Source of the DNA: Pseudomonadota bacterium
GTDB taxonomy: Bacteria > Pseudomonadota > Alphaproteobacteria > Caulobacterales > Caulobacteraceae
Length of the DNA: 9,971 nucleotides
Assembly: GCA_023445705.1 (NCBI GenBank)
Contig: JAEXKM010000233.1
Coordinates: 1-9,971 of the forward strand
Reading direction: 5' to 3'
Below, piece after piece: positions 1 through 6,049 of the stretch (within the stretch, counting starts at the first letter, position 1; every line of letters begins with the position of its first letter). The position numbers and the translations under genes are program-made. Under the pieces are notes generated by a model. The model was not told the DNA's origin. It did no database searches and saw only the letters and a list, made by a program, of their open reading frames with translations.

Positions 1-320
1 TAGGCCGGCACGAAGGTCACGTCCGTGTGCCACGCATTGGCGCGGCCGCCCCGATGAGAATCCAGCTCCAGCAGATAGGAGCTGCCCTTGGCCACCGGCA
101 CGGTCGGGTGCGCCACCGGCTCGCCCAAGCGGGCGGCGAACGCCTCCTGAGAGGCGTCGTCCAGGTGAGTCTGATCACGGAAGAAGATCACCTTGTAGCG
201 GTGCAGGGCGTCTTCGATCGCCGCGACCGTGGACTCGGGAAGATCAGCCGACAGCGTGACCCCGGCGATCTCGGCGCCGAGGCGGCCCGCAATCGGGCGA
301 ATGTCGAGGTTTGTGCTCAT
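1..320 (-). CDS. atsK: AtsK-like alkylsulfatase, TauD/TfdA family Fe(II)/2-oxoglutarate dioxygenase (3' end outside window)
   Basis: Family role: 2-oxoglutarate-dependent oxygenases of this type hydroxylate the carbon bearing a sulfate ester or sulfonate, releasing sulfate or sulfite as a sulfur source in the cytoplasm. What is seen: the first 106 codons, beginning MSTNLDIRPIAGRLGAEIAG, with the family's N-terminal pattern (RLGAEIAGV near residue 13, KVIFFRDQ near 43, LGEPVAHPTVPV near 65) and the start of the iron-binding motif WHTD (H98, D100). The last partial codon is TA-, consistent with tyrosine as in AtsK. The GRANAWHTDVTF and AHPTVPV stretches resemble Pseudomonas putida AtsK more than taurine dioxygenase TauD, so I favour a sulfate-ester substrate; taurine or another sulfonate remains possible. 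The distal iron histidine and 2-oxoglutarate arginine lie beyond the edge. It starts 17 bases after the TonB-dependent receptor, so the two are very likely co-transcribed. Confidence 0.85.
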   Translation of the reverse strand, partial: MSTNLDIRPIAGRLGAEIAGVTLSADLPESTVAAIEDALHRYKVIFFRDQTHLDDASQEAFAARLGEPVAHPTVPVAKGSSYLLELDSHRGGRANAWHTDVTFVPA

Positions 321-327
321 CTGAAGG

Positions 328-335
328 ACCTCCTT
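328..335 (-). promoter_or_regulatory. Consensus Shine-Dalgarno of the atsK-like gene
   Basis: Read on the minus strand this is AAGGAGGT, a perfect anti-16S match, seven bases before the ATG at 320. It fills the 17-base gap between the receptor stop codon and this start, which fixes the start and indicates strong independent initiation within a bicistronic message. Confidence 0.8.
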
Positions 336-337
336 GG

Positions 338-2644
338 TCAGTAGCGGCCGGTCAGGGTGAAGCCGAAGGTGCGCGGCTCACCGAGGATGGCGATGTAGGG
401 GGTGTTGGCCGAGGCGTTCCCGAAGGCCGCCGCATAGCGCTTGTCGAACAGGTTCCGCGCCCAGACATTGGCCGACCACCGGCCGTCGACCGCCTTCACG
501 CCCAGGCCGGCGTGGGTCAGGCCGAAGGCGTCCTGGCGGCCATACTCCGACAGCGCCTGCTGGAAGGTGTCGCTGCGCCAGGTCTGGTTGGCGTAGGTGA
601 AGAGCGTCACCTCGCTGGTCAGCGGCTGCTCGTAGTTGACGCTCACCTGGCCGGTGAAGCGCGGCGCGAAGGGCACGCGCGTCCCCGACAGGTCCACGAA
701 GGCCGGGGCGCCCGGATAGGCCAGTTCCACAGGCGGCGGCGCGTTGCGATAGGAGACGTAGCGGGCGTCGCTGTAGGCGGCGCTGGCCGAGACGCGCAGG
801 CCCTCGGTGACCTGGGCCTGGCCCTCCAGCTCCACCCCGCGCAGGCGCACCTTGCCGACATTGGCGAGATAGGAACGCGCGGTCGTACCCGAGGCGGTGG
901 TCAGGGTCGCCTGATAGTCGGTGATGTCGTTCCAGTAGAAATTGCCGTTGAGGATCGCCCGGCCGCCAAGCCAGGTGGTCTTCAGGCCGATCTCGTAGTC
1001 GGTGGACTTCTCGGGCTGGACGATGACCGGATCGCCCGGCCGCGCGCCCAGGTTGGCCGCGCCGGACTTCTCGCCATAGCTGACGCTGGCATAGGCCAGG
1101 ATGTCGTCGGTGAGCCGGTAGGATGGATTGATCAGCCAGGAGAGGGAGCCGCTGTCCTTCTCGCCCTCGACCAGGAAGGCCGCGCCGGTCACCGCGGCGC
1201 GGTAGGGTGCGTAGGCCGCCAGGGGGCCGGTGAGCGGAACGCCGCCGAAATAGTAGGCCTCGTTCGAGGCCTTCCGCTCTTCGTAGGTGTAGCGCAGGCC
1301 GGCGGTCAGGCTTGCACGGTCGTTGAACCGGTAGGTCCCTTGCCCGAACACCGCTGCGCTCTTGGTCTCCGCCTTGCCGAGTTGGTCGGTCTCCACGCCA
1401 TTGAGGACCAGGCCCGGAATGGCAGGCGCCAGCAGGAAGGCGCTGGCGTCCTGGAAGAAGGTCGTGCGGTAGTTGCTGGTGACGTCCTGCTTCAGCAGGT
1501 AGAGGCCGACCTGATAGTCGAACTTCCCGTCGGTGGGCGAGGAGAGCCGCAGCTCCTGGGAATACTGGTCCACGTCGACGTCATAGCCGGCGCGGAAGAT
1601 GGCGAAAGGCGTCAGGTCGCTGTCGTTGGTGGGGCGGAAGTAGAGCCGCCGCCAAGCCGTCACCGAAGTCAGGGTATGACCGCCCAGCCGCCAGTCGAAC
1701 TGGTTGGAGATCCCGTCAGTGCGCGAGATGATCTTCTCCTGGCTGTCCAGATTGGCGGCGCCGAAGATGTCGTAGCTGGGCGTATAGCCGAAGGCGGTGC
1801 GCAGCTTGCGCTCCCAGCCGTTACGCGGCGTGCCGTTCACAAAGGTCGTCGCATCGCCGGCCGGCGGATAGAAGTTGTTGTATTCCTTGGTCTCGTAGTG
1901 CTCGGCGATCAGGCGATTGCTGAAGTCGCCGTTCTCGAAGAGCAGTTGGCCGCGGATCGCCCAACGGTCGTTGCCCAGATACTCCTGCCCATCATAGGCG
2001 TTGCGCACATAGGCGCCGCCGAGATCGCGATAAAAGGTCAGGCGGCCGGCGAGCTTGTCGCCATAGATCGGCCCGGAAACATTGGCCCGCAGCTGGTAGC
2101 GCTCATTGTTGGCCACTGTGCCGGTGACCTCGGCCTCGGGCGTGAAGGACGGCTTGCGTGTCGTCACCACCAGCGCGCCCAGGGTGGTGTTCTTGCCCAG
2201 CAGGGTCCCCTGCGGCCCACGGGCGAGCTCGATGCTCTCCAGGTCGACGAAGTCCAGCCACGAGAAGCCGGGATGGGTGAAGAAGACATTGTCGACGATC
2301 AGGCCGACGCCGGCCTCCGACCCGTCGCTATTGGCGTTGCCGCCCAGGCCGCGGATGGTCAGGGTCGAGACCCGGGTGTTCTGCTGCAGCGCGTTGAAAT
2401 TGGCGATCTTGGCCGCGTAGTCAGAAACCCGGTCGAGGCGCTCGGTGGCCAGGGTCTGACCGGTCACGGCCGAGACGGTGATCGGCACGTCCTGCAGCTT
2501 CTCGGCGCGACGGCGGACGGTGACGACCACCTCTTCCACAGAGGCGTCGCCGGCGTCCTCGGCGAAAGCCGGCGGCGCCGCCGCCAGAATGGCGACCGTT
2601 GCGGCCGACAGGATCAGTTTCGATTTCAAGCTCAATTCAGCCAC
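338..2644 (-). CDS. TonB-dependent outer-membrane receptor, probably for an organosulfur compound
   Basis: Outer-membrane beta-barrel transporter powered by TonB-ExbBD. With a GTG start at 2644 the protein has 768 residues, normal for the family. Seen in order: signal peptide (VAELSLKSKLILS, hydrophobic core, cleavage likely after AFA at residue 28); TonB box VEEVVVT near 36-42; plug domain with QDVPITVSAVTG (51-62), TIRGLG, a DNVFF stretch and ESIELARGPQGTLLGKN; then a long barrel with paired aromatic/polar strands, ending FGFTLTGRY with the C-terminal aromatic required for barrel insertion. The frame stays open upstream to 3031, but that stretch covers the intergenic region and the divergent gene's start, and only the GTG places a signal peptide at the N terminus. 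The preceding GGGGAT is only a weak ribosome binding site. The substrate is not readable from sequence; linkage to AtsK-like and SsuD enzymes suggests sulfate esters or sulfonates. Confidence 0.9.
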   Translation of the reverse strand: MAELSLKSKLILSAATVAILAAAPPAFAEDAGDASVEEVVVTVRRRAEKLQDVPITVSAVTGQTLATERLDRVSDYAAKIANFNALQQNTRVSTLTIRGLGGNANSDGSEAGVGLIVDNVFFTHPGFSWLDFVDLESIELARGPQGTLLGKNTTLGALVVTTRKPSFTPEAEVTGTVANNERYQLRANVSGPIYGDKLAGRLTFYRDLGGAYVRNAYDGQEYLGNDRWAIRGQLLFENGDFSNRLIAEHYETKEYNNFYPPAGDATTFVNGTPRNGWERKLRTAFGYTPSYDIFGAANLDSQEKIISRTDGISNQFDWRLGGHTLTSVTAWRRLYFRPTNDSDLTPFAIFRAGYDVDVDQYSQELRLSSPTDGKFDYQVGLYLLKQDVTSNYRTTFFQDASAFLLAPAIPGLVLNGVETDQLGKAETKSAAVFGQGTYRFNDRASLTAGLRYTYEERKASNEAYYFGGVPLTGPLAAYAPYRAAVTGAAFLVEGEKDSGSLSWLINPSYRLTDDILAYASVSYGEKSGAANLGARPGDPVIVQPEKSTDYEIGLKTTWLGGRAILNGNFYWNDITDYQATLTTASGTTARSYLANVGKVRLRGVELEGQAQVTEGLRVSASAAYSDARYVSYRNAPPPVELAYPGAPAFVDLSGTRVPFAPRFTGQVSVNYEQPLTSEVTLFTYANQTWRSDTFQQALSEYGRQDAFGLTHAGLGVKAVDGRWSANVWARNLFDKRYAAAFGNASANTPYIAILGEPRTFGFTLTGRY

Positions 2645-2744
2645 AGCTATCCCCGAAGGCGCACAGACGCCTCCTGCCTCTAGATTGGTGATGTCGGTGA
2701 CGCCGTTCGGCGCCGTCTTGGGCGCCAGGGCGCCTTGTAAGGTT

Positions 2745-2778
2745 CGCCGCGTGGGCCATCCGGCCGGCCCACGCGGCG
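2745..2778 (-). other. 13-bp perfect hairpin in the receptor leader
   Basis: CGCCGCGTGGGCC (2745-2757) and GGCCCACGCGGCG (2766-2778) are exact reverse complements around an 8-base loop. The element lies about 100 bases upstream of the receptor GTG and downstream of the first 17-bp dyad, so it should be in the receptor's untranslated leader. No T-run follows on either strand, so it is not a standard terminator. A structured leader or attenuator is possible; its role is unknown. Confidence 0.5.
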
Positions 2779-2824
2779 CCTCGGTTCGAGCGACGCTTAA
2801 GGGGAGGAAAACGTCACCATTATT

Positions 2825-2841
2825 CCTATGGACTAAATAGG
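2825..2841. promoter_or_regulatory. 17-bp dyad operator candidate, copy 1 (receptor side)
   Basis: CCTATGGACTAAATAGG has CCTAT/ATAGG arms around a 7-base centre. A second copy at 2937-2953 (CCTATGGATTCACTAGG) is identical at 14 of 17 positions and has the same spacing. This copy is 180 bases upstream of the receptor start. Two matching dyads in one divergent sulfur-gene intergenic region suggest a shared transcription factor. The AT-centred arms recall Rrf2-type sites, but I cannot name the regulator. Confidence 0.55.
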
Positions 2842-2894
2842 CTTTTAGTCGCTTCAGTTTTTCTGGCGCGGCTTCCCAGCCCGCTAATGTCGAC

Positions 2895-2918
2895 AAACCT
2901 GTGATCGACCTCAGGTTT
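2895..2918. promoter_or_regulatory. Inverted repeat AAACCTG-N10-CAGGTTT
   Basis: Perfect 7-bp arms at 2895-2901 and 2912-2918 are separated by 10 bases, a geometry suited to a dimeric factor contacting two successive major grooves. It sits between the two 17-bp dyads, 57 bases upstream of the ssuD start, and differs from them in sequence. It could be a site for a second regulator (a LysR-type protein, for example, often controls sulfonate genes) or chance. Confidence 0.35.
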
Positions 2919-2932
2919 TCTTCTAGTGCAAT

Positions 2933-2957
2933 CACTCCTATGGATTCACTAGGAGTG
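2933..2957. promoter_or_regulatory. 17-bp dyad operator candidate, copy 2 (ssuD side), with extended arms
   Basis: CACTCCTA (2933-2940) and TAGGAGTG (2950-2957) are perfect 8-bp inverted arms with a 9-base spacer. The 17-bp core at 2937-2953 repeats copy 1. The element ends 18 bases before the ssuD ATG, only a few bases before the ribosome binding site GGAAGGAG (2962-2969). A protein bound here would probably cover the transcription start or early leader, which suggests repression of ssuD. Confidence 0.55.
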
Positions 2958-2975
2958 GTGCGGAAGGAGCTTCCC

Positions 2976-4124
2976 ATGTCCAAGTCCCCGCTCGATTTCC
3001 TCTGGTTCATCCCCTCCGCCGGGGACAACACGCACCTCAGCCATCCGGAAACCGACCGCGCGCCTTCACCCGCCTATCTGCGCGAGATCGCTCTGGCCGC
3101 CGACCGGCTGGGCTATTACGGGGTGCTCCTGCCGACCGGGGCCCACTGCGCCGACGCCTGGATCACGGCGGCCTCGATCGCGCCCTTCACCGAGCGCCTT
3201 CGCTTCCTGGTCGCCTCGCGGCCAGGCCTGACCGCGCCGGCCGAAGCGATCCGCCAGGCCGCGGCCCTGGACCGCCTGACCGGCGGCCGTGCGCTGATGA
3301 ACATCGTCACCGGCGGCAGCCCCCAGGCCCTGGCCGCCGACGGCCTCTTCCTCGACCACCACGAGCGCTACGTGCAGACCGAGGAGTTCCTGAACATCTG
3401 GCGCAGGCTGGCCAGCGGCGAGCGCGTGAGCCACCAGGGCAAGTATCTCTCCATCGACAAGGGCCAGTTGCTGTTCCCCTTCGTCCAGGAACCGCACGCC
3501 CCGATCTGGTTCGGCGGGTCCTCCGACATCGCCCGCGACATCGCCGCAGAGCACGTGGATGTCTATCTCGCCTGGGGCGAACCGCCGGCCCAGCTGAAGG
3601 AAGTGATCGACGACGTGCGCGAGCGCGCCGCCAAGCGCGGCCGCAAGATCCGCTTCGGCATCCGTCTTCACTTCATCGTCCGCGAGACCGAGGGCCAGGC
3701 CTGGGACGCCGCCAACGAGCTGATCCGTTACGTCACCGACGACGCCATCGCCGCCTTCCAGAGGGCCATGTCCAAGGGCTCGGACTCCGTGGGCCAGGCG
3801 CGCATGAGCGCCCTGCACAACGGTAGCCGCGCCAATCTCGAGGTCAGCCCCAACCTCTGGGCCGGCATCGGGCTGGTGCGCACCGGCGCCGGCACCGCCC
3901 TTGTGGGCGACCCGGAGACCATCGCCCAGCGCCTGGAAGAGTACGCCCAGATCGGCATCGATACGGTGATCGGCTCTGGCTATCCGCACCTGGAGGAAGC
4001 CTACCGCGTGGCCGAGCTGCTGTTTCCCAAGCTCAACCTCAAGCACGCGGTCGGCGAGACCGGCCTGCGCTTTCCAAACGTCTCACCCTCGTTCGCGCCG
4101 CCGCTTCAGCGCGCGACGTCCTAG
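2976..4124 (+). CDS. ssuD: FMNH2-dependent alkanesulfonate monooxygenase SsuD
   Basis: Cleaves C1 and longer alkanesulfonates with O2 and FMNH2 to an aldehyde and sulfite, in the cytoplasm, during sulfate starvation. The 382-residue product matches the length of E. coli SsuD (381) and follows it closely from memory: [10 protein letters not shown] carries the conserved cysteine (C58), [14 protein letters not shown] the active-site arginine and histidine (R230, H232), [22 protein letters not shown] the flexible-loop arginine region (R302), and [12 protein letters not shown] the tyrosine (Y336). It is a luciferase-like TIM barrel. The ATG at 2976 has GGAAGGAG six bases upstream; the frame runs back to 2901 but through the operator region. 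No SsuE reductase or SsuABC transporter is in view, so reduced flavin and uptake must come from elsewhere. The gene appears monocistronic and converges on the rhodanese gene with a 27-base gap. Confidence 0.95.
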   Translation: MSKSPLDFLWFIPSAGDNTHLSHPETDRAPSPAYLREIALAADRLGYYGVLLPTGAHCADAWITAASIAPFTERLRFLVASRPGLTAPAEAIRQAAALDRLTGGRALMNIVTGGSPQALAADGLFLDHHERYVQTEEFLNIWRRLASGERVSHQGKYLSIDKGQLLFPFVQEPHAPIWFGGSSDIARDIAAEHVDVYLAWGEPPAQLKEVIDDVRERAAKRGRKIRFGIRLHFIVRETEGQAWDAANELIRYVTDDAIAAFQRAMSKGSDSVGQARMSALHNGSRANLEVSPNLWAGIGLVRTGAGTALVGDPETIAQRLEEYAQIGIDTVIGSGYPHLEEAYRVAELLFPKLNLKHAVGETGLRFPNVSPSFAPPLQRATS

Positions 4125-4151
4125 CCCTGCGATGATCGGATCCGTAGCGGG

Positions 4152-4679
4152 TCAGCCCCGCGCGCGCCGGTTCCATGGCATGACCGCCAGAAGCCGGGCC
4201 ATCCCGCAGAAGCCGGTCGCGCCCGCGAAGGTAAGCCCGGCGCCGACGAAGGCCGAAAGGCCGAAGAAGCCCGGATGGACCAGGAAGCCCAGCGCCACGC
4301 CCGCCAGCACCAGCGAACCGGCGGCGATCTGCACCTGCCGCATGAGCTCCAGCGGCGCCCGGCGATCCTCGACCAGCGGCAACCCCGCCGCGGCCCAGGC
4401 GTCGAGCCCGCCTTCCAGCACGAAGGCCTCGCCCGTCACCGCTCCGGCCAGACGCTCGCAGTTCGCGGCGGTGCGCATGCCCGATCGGCAGGTGAAGATC
4501 GCCTTCTGACCTGCCGCTAGCGGCAGCGCCTCGGCCTTCAGCGTCGAGAGCGGCCGCAGGCGCGCCCCCTTCGCATGGCGGCGAGCGAACTCGTCGGGGT
4601 CTCGGATGTCGAACAGCGCCGCCTGGCCCTTGATCAGCAGGTCAGCGACGTCCGTCGGCTTCAGTGCGGTGAGTTGCAT
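4152..4679 (-). CDS. Rhodanese-DUF2892 membrane protein (YgaP-like sulfurtransferase)
   Basis: Predicted membrane-anchored sulfurtransferase that moves persulfide sulfur to sulfite, cyanide or a thiol. The 175-residue product has a single rhodanese domain at about 5-105: ALFDIRDPDEFARRHAKGA, then active-site loop CRSGMRT with catalytic C64, then EGGLDAWAAAGLP. This is followed by a DUF2892 tail with two hydrophobic helices (about 117-134 and 138-160) and a basic C terminus (NRRARG). The layout equals E. coli YgaP, where the rhodanese domain faces the cytoplasm. The ATG at 4679 lies inside the upstream repressor gene, giving a 38-base overlap; AAGAAGG three bases before it is a usable though close ribosome binding site, so translation is probably coupled. 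Co-transcription with a persulfide-responsive repressor supports a role in persulfide or thiosulfate handling. Confidence 0.88.
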   Translation of the reverse strand: MQLTALKPTDVADLLIKGQAALFDIRDPDEFARRHAKGARLRPLSTLKAEALPLAAGQKAIFTCRSGMRTAANCERLAGAVTGEAFVLEGGLDAWAAAGLPLVEDRRAPLELMRQVQIAAGSLVLAGVALGFLVHPGFFGLSAFVGAGLTFAGATGFCGMARLLAVMPWNRRARG

Positions 4680-5007
4680 CGGCCTTCTTCATGTCTGGAG
4701 GACAGAAGATCTCCGCGAGCGTCGCCACCACCTTCATCGCGGCGGGGTCGTCGATCCGATACCAGATGGTCTGGCCTTCGCGGCGGGTCGCCACGACGCC
4801 CTCCTCGCGCAGCACCGCCAAGTGCTGCGAAAGCGCCGACTGGGATAGCCCCACCAGGGACTGGATATCCCCGACCGAGCGCTCGCCCTCCGTCAGTTGG
4901 CAAAGGATCATCAACCGCCGCTCGTTGCCCAGCGCGCGCAGCAGCTTGGCCGCTTGCCCGGCGCGGGCCTCGAAGAGGCTGATGTCGAAGTTCGCGAGAT
5001 CGAACAT
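4642..5007 (-). CDS. bigR: BigR/SqrR-type ArsR-family persulfide-sensing repressor
   Basis: Winged-helix dimeric repressor of sulfide/persulfide oxidation genes. The 121-residue product has ALGNERRLMILCQLTEGERSV, recognition helix LSQSALSQHLAVLREEG (54-70) and wing TRREGQTIWYRI. Two cysteines, C36 (in ILCQL) and C102 (in EIFCPP), sit where BigR and SqrR have the pair that forms a disulfide or tetrasulfide bridge with persulfides, releasing DNA. The metal-binding ELCVCD motif of ArsR proper is absent, so arsenic sensing is unlikely. The gene is divergent from blh across 75 bases and overlaps the rhodanese gene. The ATG at 5007 follows TCGGCC with no Shine-Dalgarno; the next in-frame methionine (residue 33) would cut into the domain, so this start is kept. 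Autoregulation is expected. Confidence 0.92.
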   Translation of the reverse strand: MFDLANFDISLFEARAGQAAKLLRALGNERRLMILCQLTEGERSVGDIQSLVGLSQSALSQHLAVLREEGVVATRREGQTIWYRIDDPAAMKVVATLAEIFCPPDMKKADATHRTEADGRR

Positions 5008-5012
5008 GGCCG

Positions 5013-5052
5013 ATATATATGCGTTGTTTCTAATTTAGCAAATTCTTATATG
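5013..5052. promoter_or_regulatory. bigR/blh divergent promoter and operator candidate
   Basis: An AT-rich island in GC-rich surroundings. Rightward, TTGTTT (5024-5029), 17 bases, TATATG (5047-5052) is a plausible blh promoter. Leftward, GCTAAATT (5032-5039 on minus) matches 7 of 8 positions of the Caulobacter -10 pattern GCTANAWC; alternatively TTGCTA-N17-ATATAT would start transcription at about the bigR ATG. A palindrome AATTT-AGC-AAATT (5032-5044) overlaps both promoters, well placed for BigR to repress both genes. Box assignment is by inspection only. Confidence 0.55.
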
Positions 5053-5082
5053 AAGGGCCGACACCATCGAAGGCTCCTCACC

Positions 5083-5979
5083 ATGACCCCAGACGTACAG
5101 ACATTTTTCGACAAGGCCACCTCGACCGCGACCCACCTCGTGATCGATCCGGCGACGAAGACCGCCGCCGTGGTGGACCCGGTCCTGGACTTCGAACCCA
5201 AGGCCGCCCGGCTCTCGACCGCGACGGCCGACGCGGTCCTCGCCGCCGTGCGCGACCAGGACTTGACCCTGGCCTATGTCCTGGAGACCCACGCCCACGC
5301 CGACCACCTCTCGGCAGCCGACTACATCCGCCGCGAAACCGGCGCAGCGGTGGTCATTGGCGCGCAGATCACCCAGGTGCAGAAGACCTTCATCCCCGTG
5401 TTCGAGGCTGACGACGCCGACGCCCAGGGCCGCGCCTTCGACCGGCTGATCGCGGAGGGGGACGAACTGCCCCTGGGCGAACTGACCATCCGGGCGCTGC
5501 ACACTCCCGGCCACACCCCTGCCTGCGTGACCTACCTCATCGGCGACGCCGCCTTCGTCGGGGACACCCTGTTCATGCCCGACTACGGCACGGCCCGGGC
5601 CGACTTCCCGGGTGGAGACACGGCCACTCTCTATCGTTCGATCCGAAAGATCATGGCCCTGCCGGCCGAGACGCGAGTCTTCGTCGGGCACGACTATCTG
5701 CCAGCTGGCCGCAGCGATTTCGCCTGGGAGACGACGGTGGCCAGGCAACGGGCCGCCAACGTCCATGTCCACGACGGCGTCGGCGAGGCCGAGTTCGTGG
5801 CCATGCGAGGGCAGCGGGACGCAATCTTGGCGGCCCCGACCCTGATCTTGCCCTCGCTGCAGGTGAACATCCGCGCAGGCGCATTGCCGCCGGCCAGCCC
5901 CGCAGGGAACGTGTTCCTGAGGCTTCCCGTTACGATCGGCAGGCTTGGCCGTCAGGCTGCGACGGCGGAACAAACTTGA
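5083..5979 (+). CDS. blh: Blh-type metallo-beta-lactamase-fold persulfide dioxygenase
   Basis: Oxidises glutathione persulfide with O2 to sulfite and glutathione, a step in hydrogen sulfide detoxification. The 298-residue product has all landmarks of the fold: ETHAHADHLSA (H70, H72, D74, H75), HTPGHTPACVTY (H144), FVGDTLF (D161) and FVGHDY (H203). By analogy with ETHE1, H70, H144 and D161 would bind the single iron. The ADFPGG stretch after GD, and divergence from a BigR-type regulator, favour Blh over glyoxalase II. Xylella and Agrobacterium Blh carry an extra DUF442 domain; this one does not, and the nearby rhodanese could supply sulfur transfer in trans. The ATG at 5083 has GAAGG nine bases upstream; the frame extends back to 4897 but through bigR. 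It is probably released from repression by persulfides. Confidence 0.9.
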   Translation: MTPDVQTFFDKATSTATHLVIDPATKTAAVVDPVLDFEPKAARLSTATADAVLAAVRDQDLTLAYVLETHAHADHLSAADYIRRETGAAVVIGAQITQVQKTFIPVFEADDADAQGRAFDRLIAEGDELPLGELTIRALHTPGHTPACVTYLIGDAAFVGDTLFMPDYGTARADFPGGDTATLYRSIRKIMALPAETRVFVGHDYLPAGRSDFAWETTVARQRAANVHVHDGVGEAEFVAMRGQRDAILAAPTLILPSLQVNIRAGALPPASPAGNVFLRLPVTIGRLGRQAATAEQT

Positions 5980-5990
5980 CTTGCGTCAAG
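5975..5990. promoter_or_regulatory. FNR/FixK-like dyad upstream of the cupin gene
   Basis: CTTGAC-TTGC-GTCAAG is a perfect 6-bp dyad whose core TTGAC-N4-GTCAA fits the FNR/FixK consensus TTGAY-N4-RTCAA. It overlaps the blh stop codon (5977-5979), with its centre about 67 bases before the cupin ATG. If it acts at the usual -41.5 position, transcription would begin near 6024, leaving a leader of about 26 bases. This suggests oxygen-limited activation of the cupin gene. The chance alternative is a small hairpin after blh, though no T-run follows. Confidence 0.55.
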
Positions 5991-6049
5991 GCCTCCATCG
6001 TTCCGCCGGCCCAGGCTGGACGCAGGCAGCACCAGGAAAGGGACGCGCG

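Larger units (their letters stand above)
2645..2975. other. Divergent regulatory region between receptor and ssuD
   Basis: This 331-base stretch has no convincing protein gene. It contains, left to right, four GGCGCC palindromes (2709, 2722, 2730, 2775), the 13-bp hairpin, a possible 7-codon leader reading frame on the minus strand (2820-2797), the two 17-bp dyads and the AAACCTG/CAGGTTT dyad. The AT content rises around 2820-2860 and 2915-2950, where the two divergent promoters are expected. I could not fix -35/-10 boxes with confidence for either gene. Confidence 0.6.

Noticed and set aside
311..2683. A 790-codon open frame on the plus strand opposite the receptor gene
   Set aside because: It is antisense to a receptor with full family features, has a low-complexity Gly/Ala/Val/Arg-rich product and no recognisable domain. 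Long antisense frames are expected in GC-rich codon usage.
2645..2830. SAM-II or another known sulfur-related riboswitch in the receptor leader
   Set aside because: I looked for the SAM-II conserved core and pseudoknot pattern on the minus strand and did not find it; the region is dominated by GC-rich simple hairpins.
2645..3031. N-terminal extension of the receptor frame up to 3031
   Set aside because: The 129 extra residues would bury the signal peptide, cover the operators and overlap the ssuD start on the other strand.
3066..4046. Open frame antisense to ssuD
   Set aside because: ssuD matches its family along the whole length with catalytic residues; the antisense product is compositionally biased and unrecognised.
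4147..4161. Hairpin GCGGG-TCAGC-CCCGC between ssuD and the rhodanese gene as a bidirectional terminator
   Set aside because: Only a 5-bp stem, no T-run on either strand, and it includes the rhodanese stop codon.
4132..4509. Plus-strand frames opposite the rhodanese gene
   Set aside because: The minus strand encodes a clear rhodanese-DUF2892 protein; the plus-strand products are Pro/Ser/Ala-rich without a motif.
5008..5082. SqrR-type ATTC-N8-GAAT operator
   Set aside because: An ATTC occurs at 5042 but no GAAT follows at the required distance; only the AATTT/AAATT palindrome is supported.
5035..5973. A 312-codon minus-strand frame opposite blh
   Set aside because: blh carries intact metal-binding motifs; the antisense product has no motif and would overlap the bigR/blh promoter.
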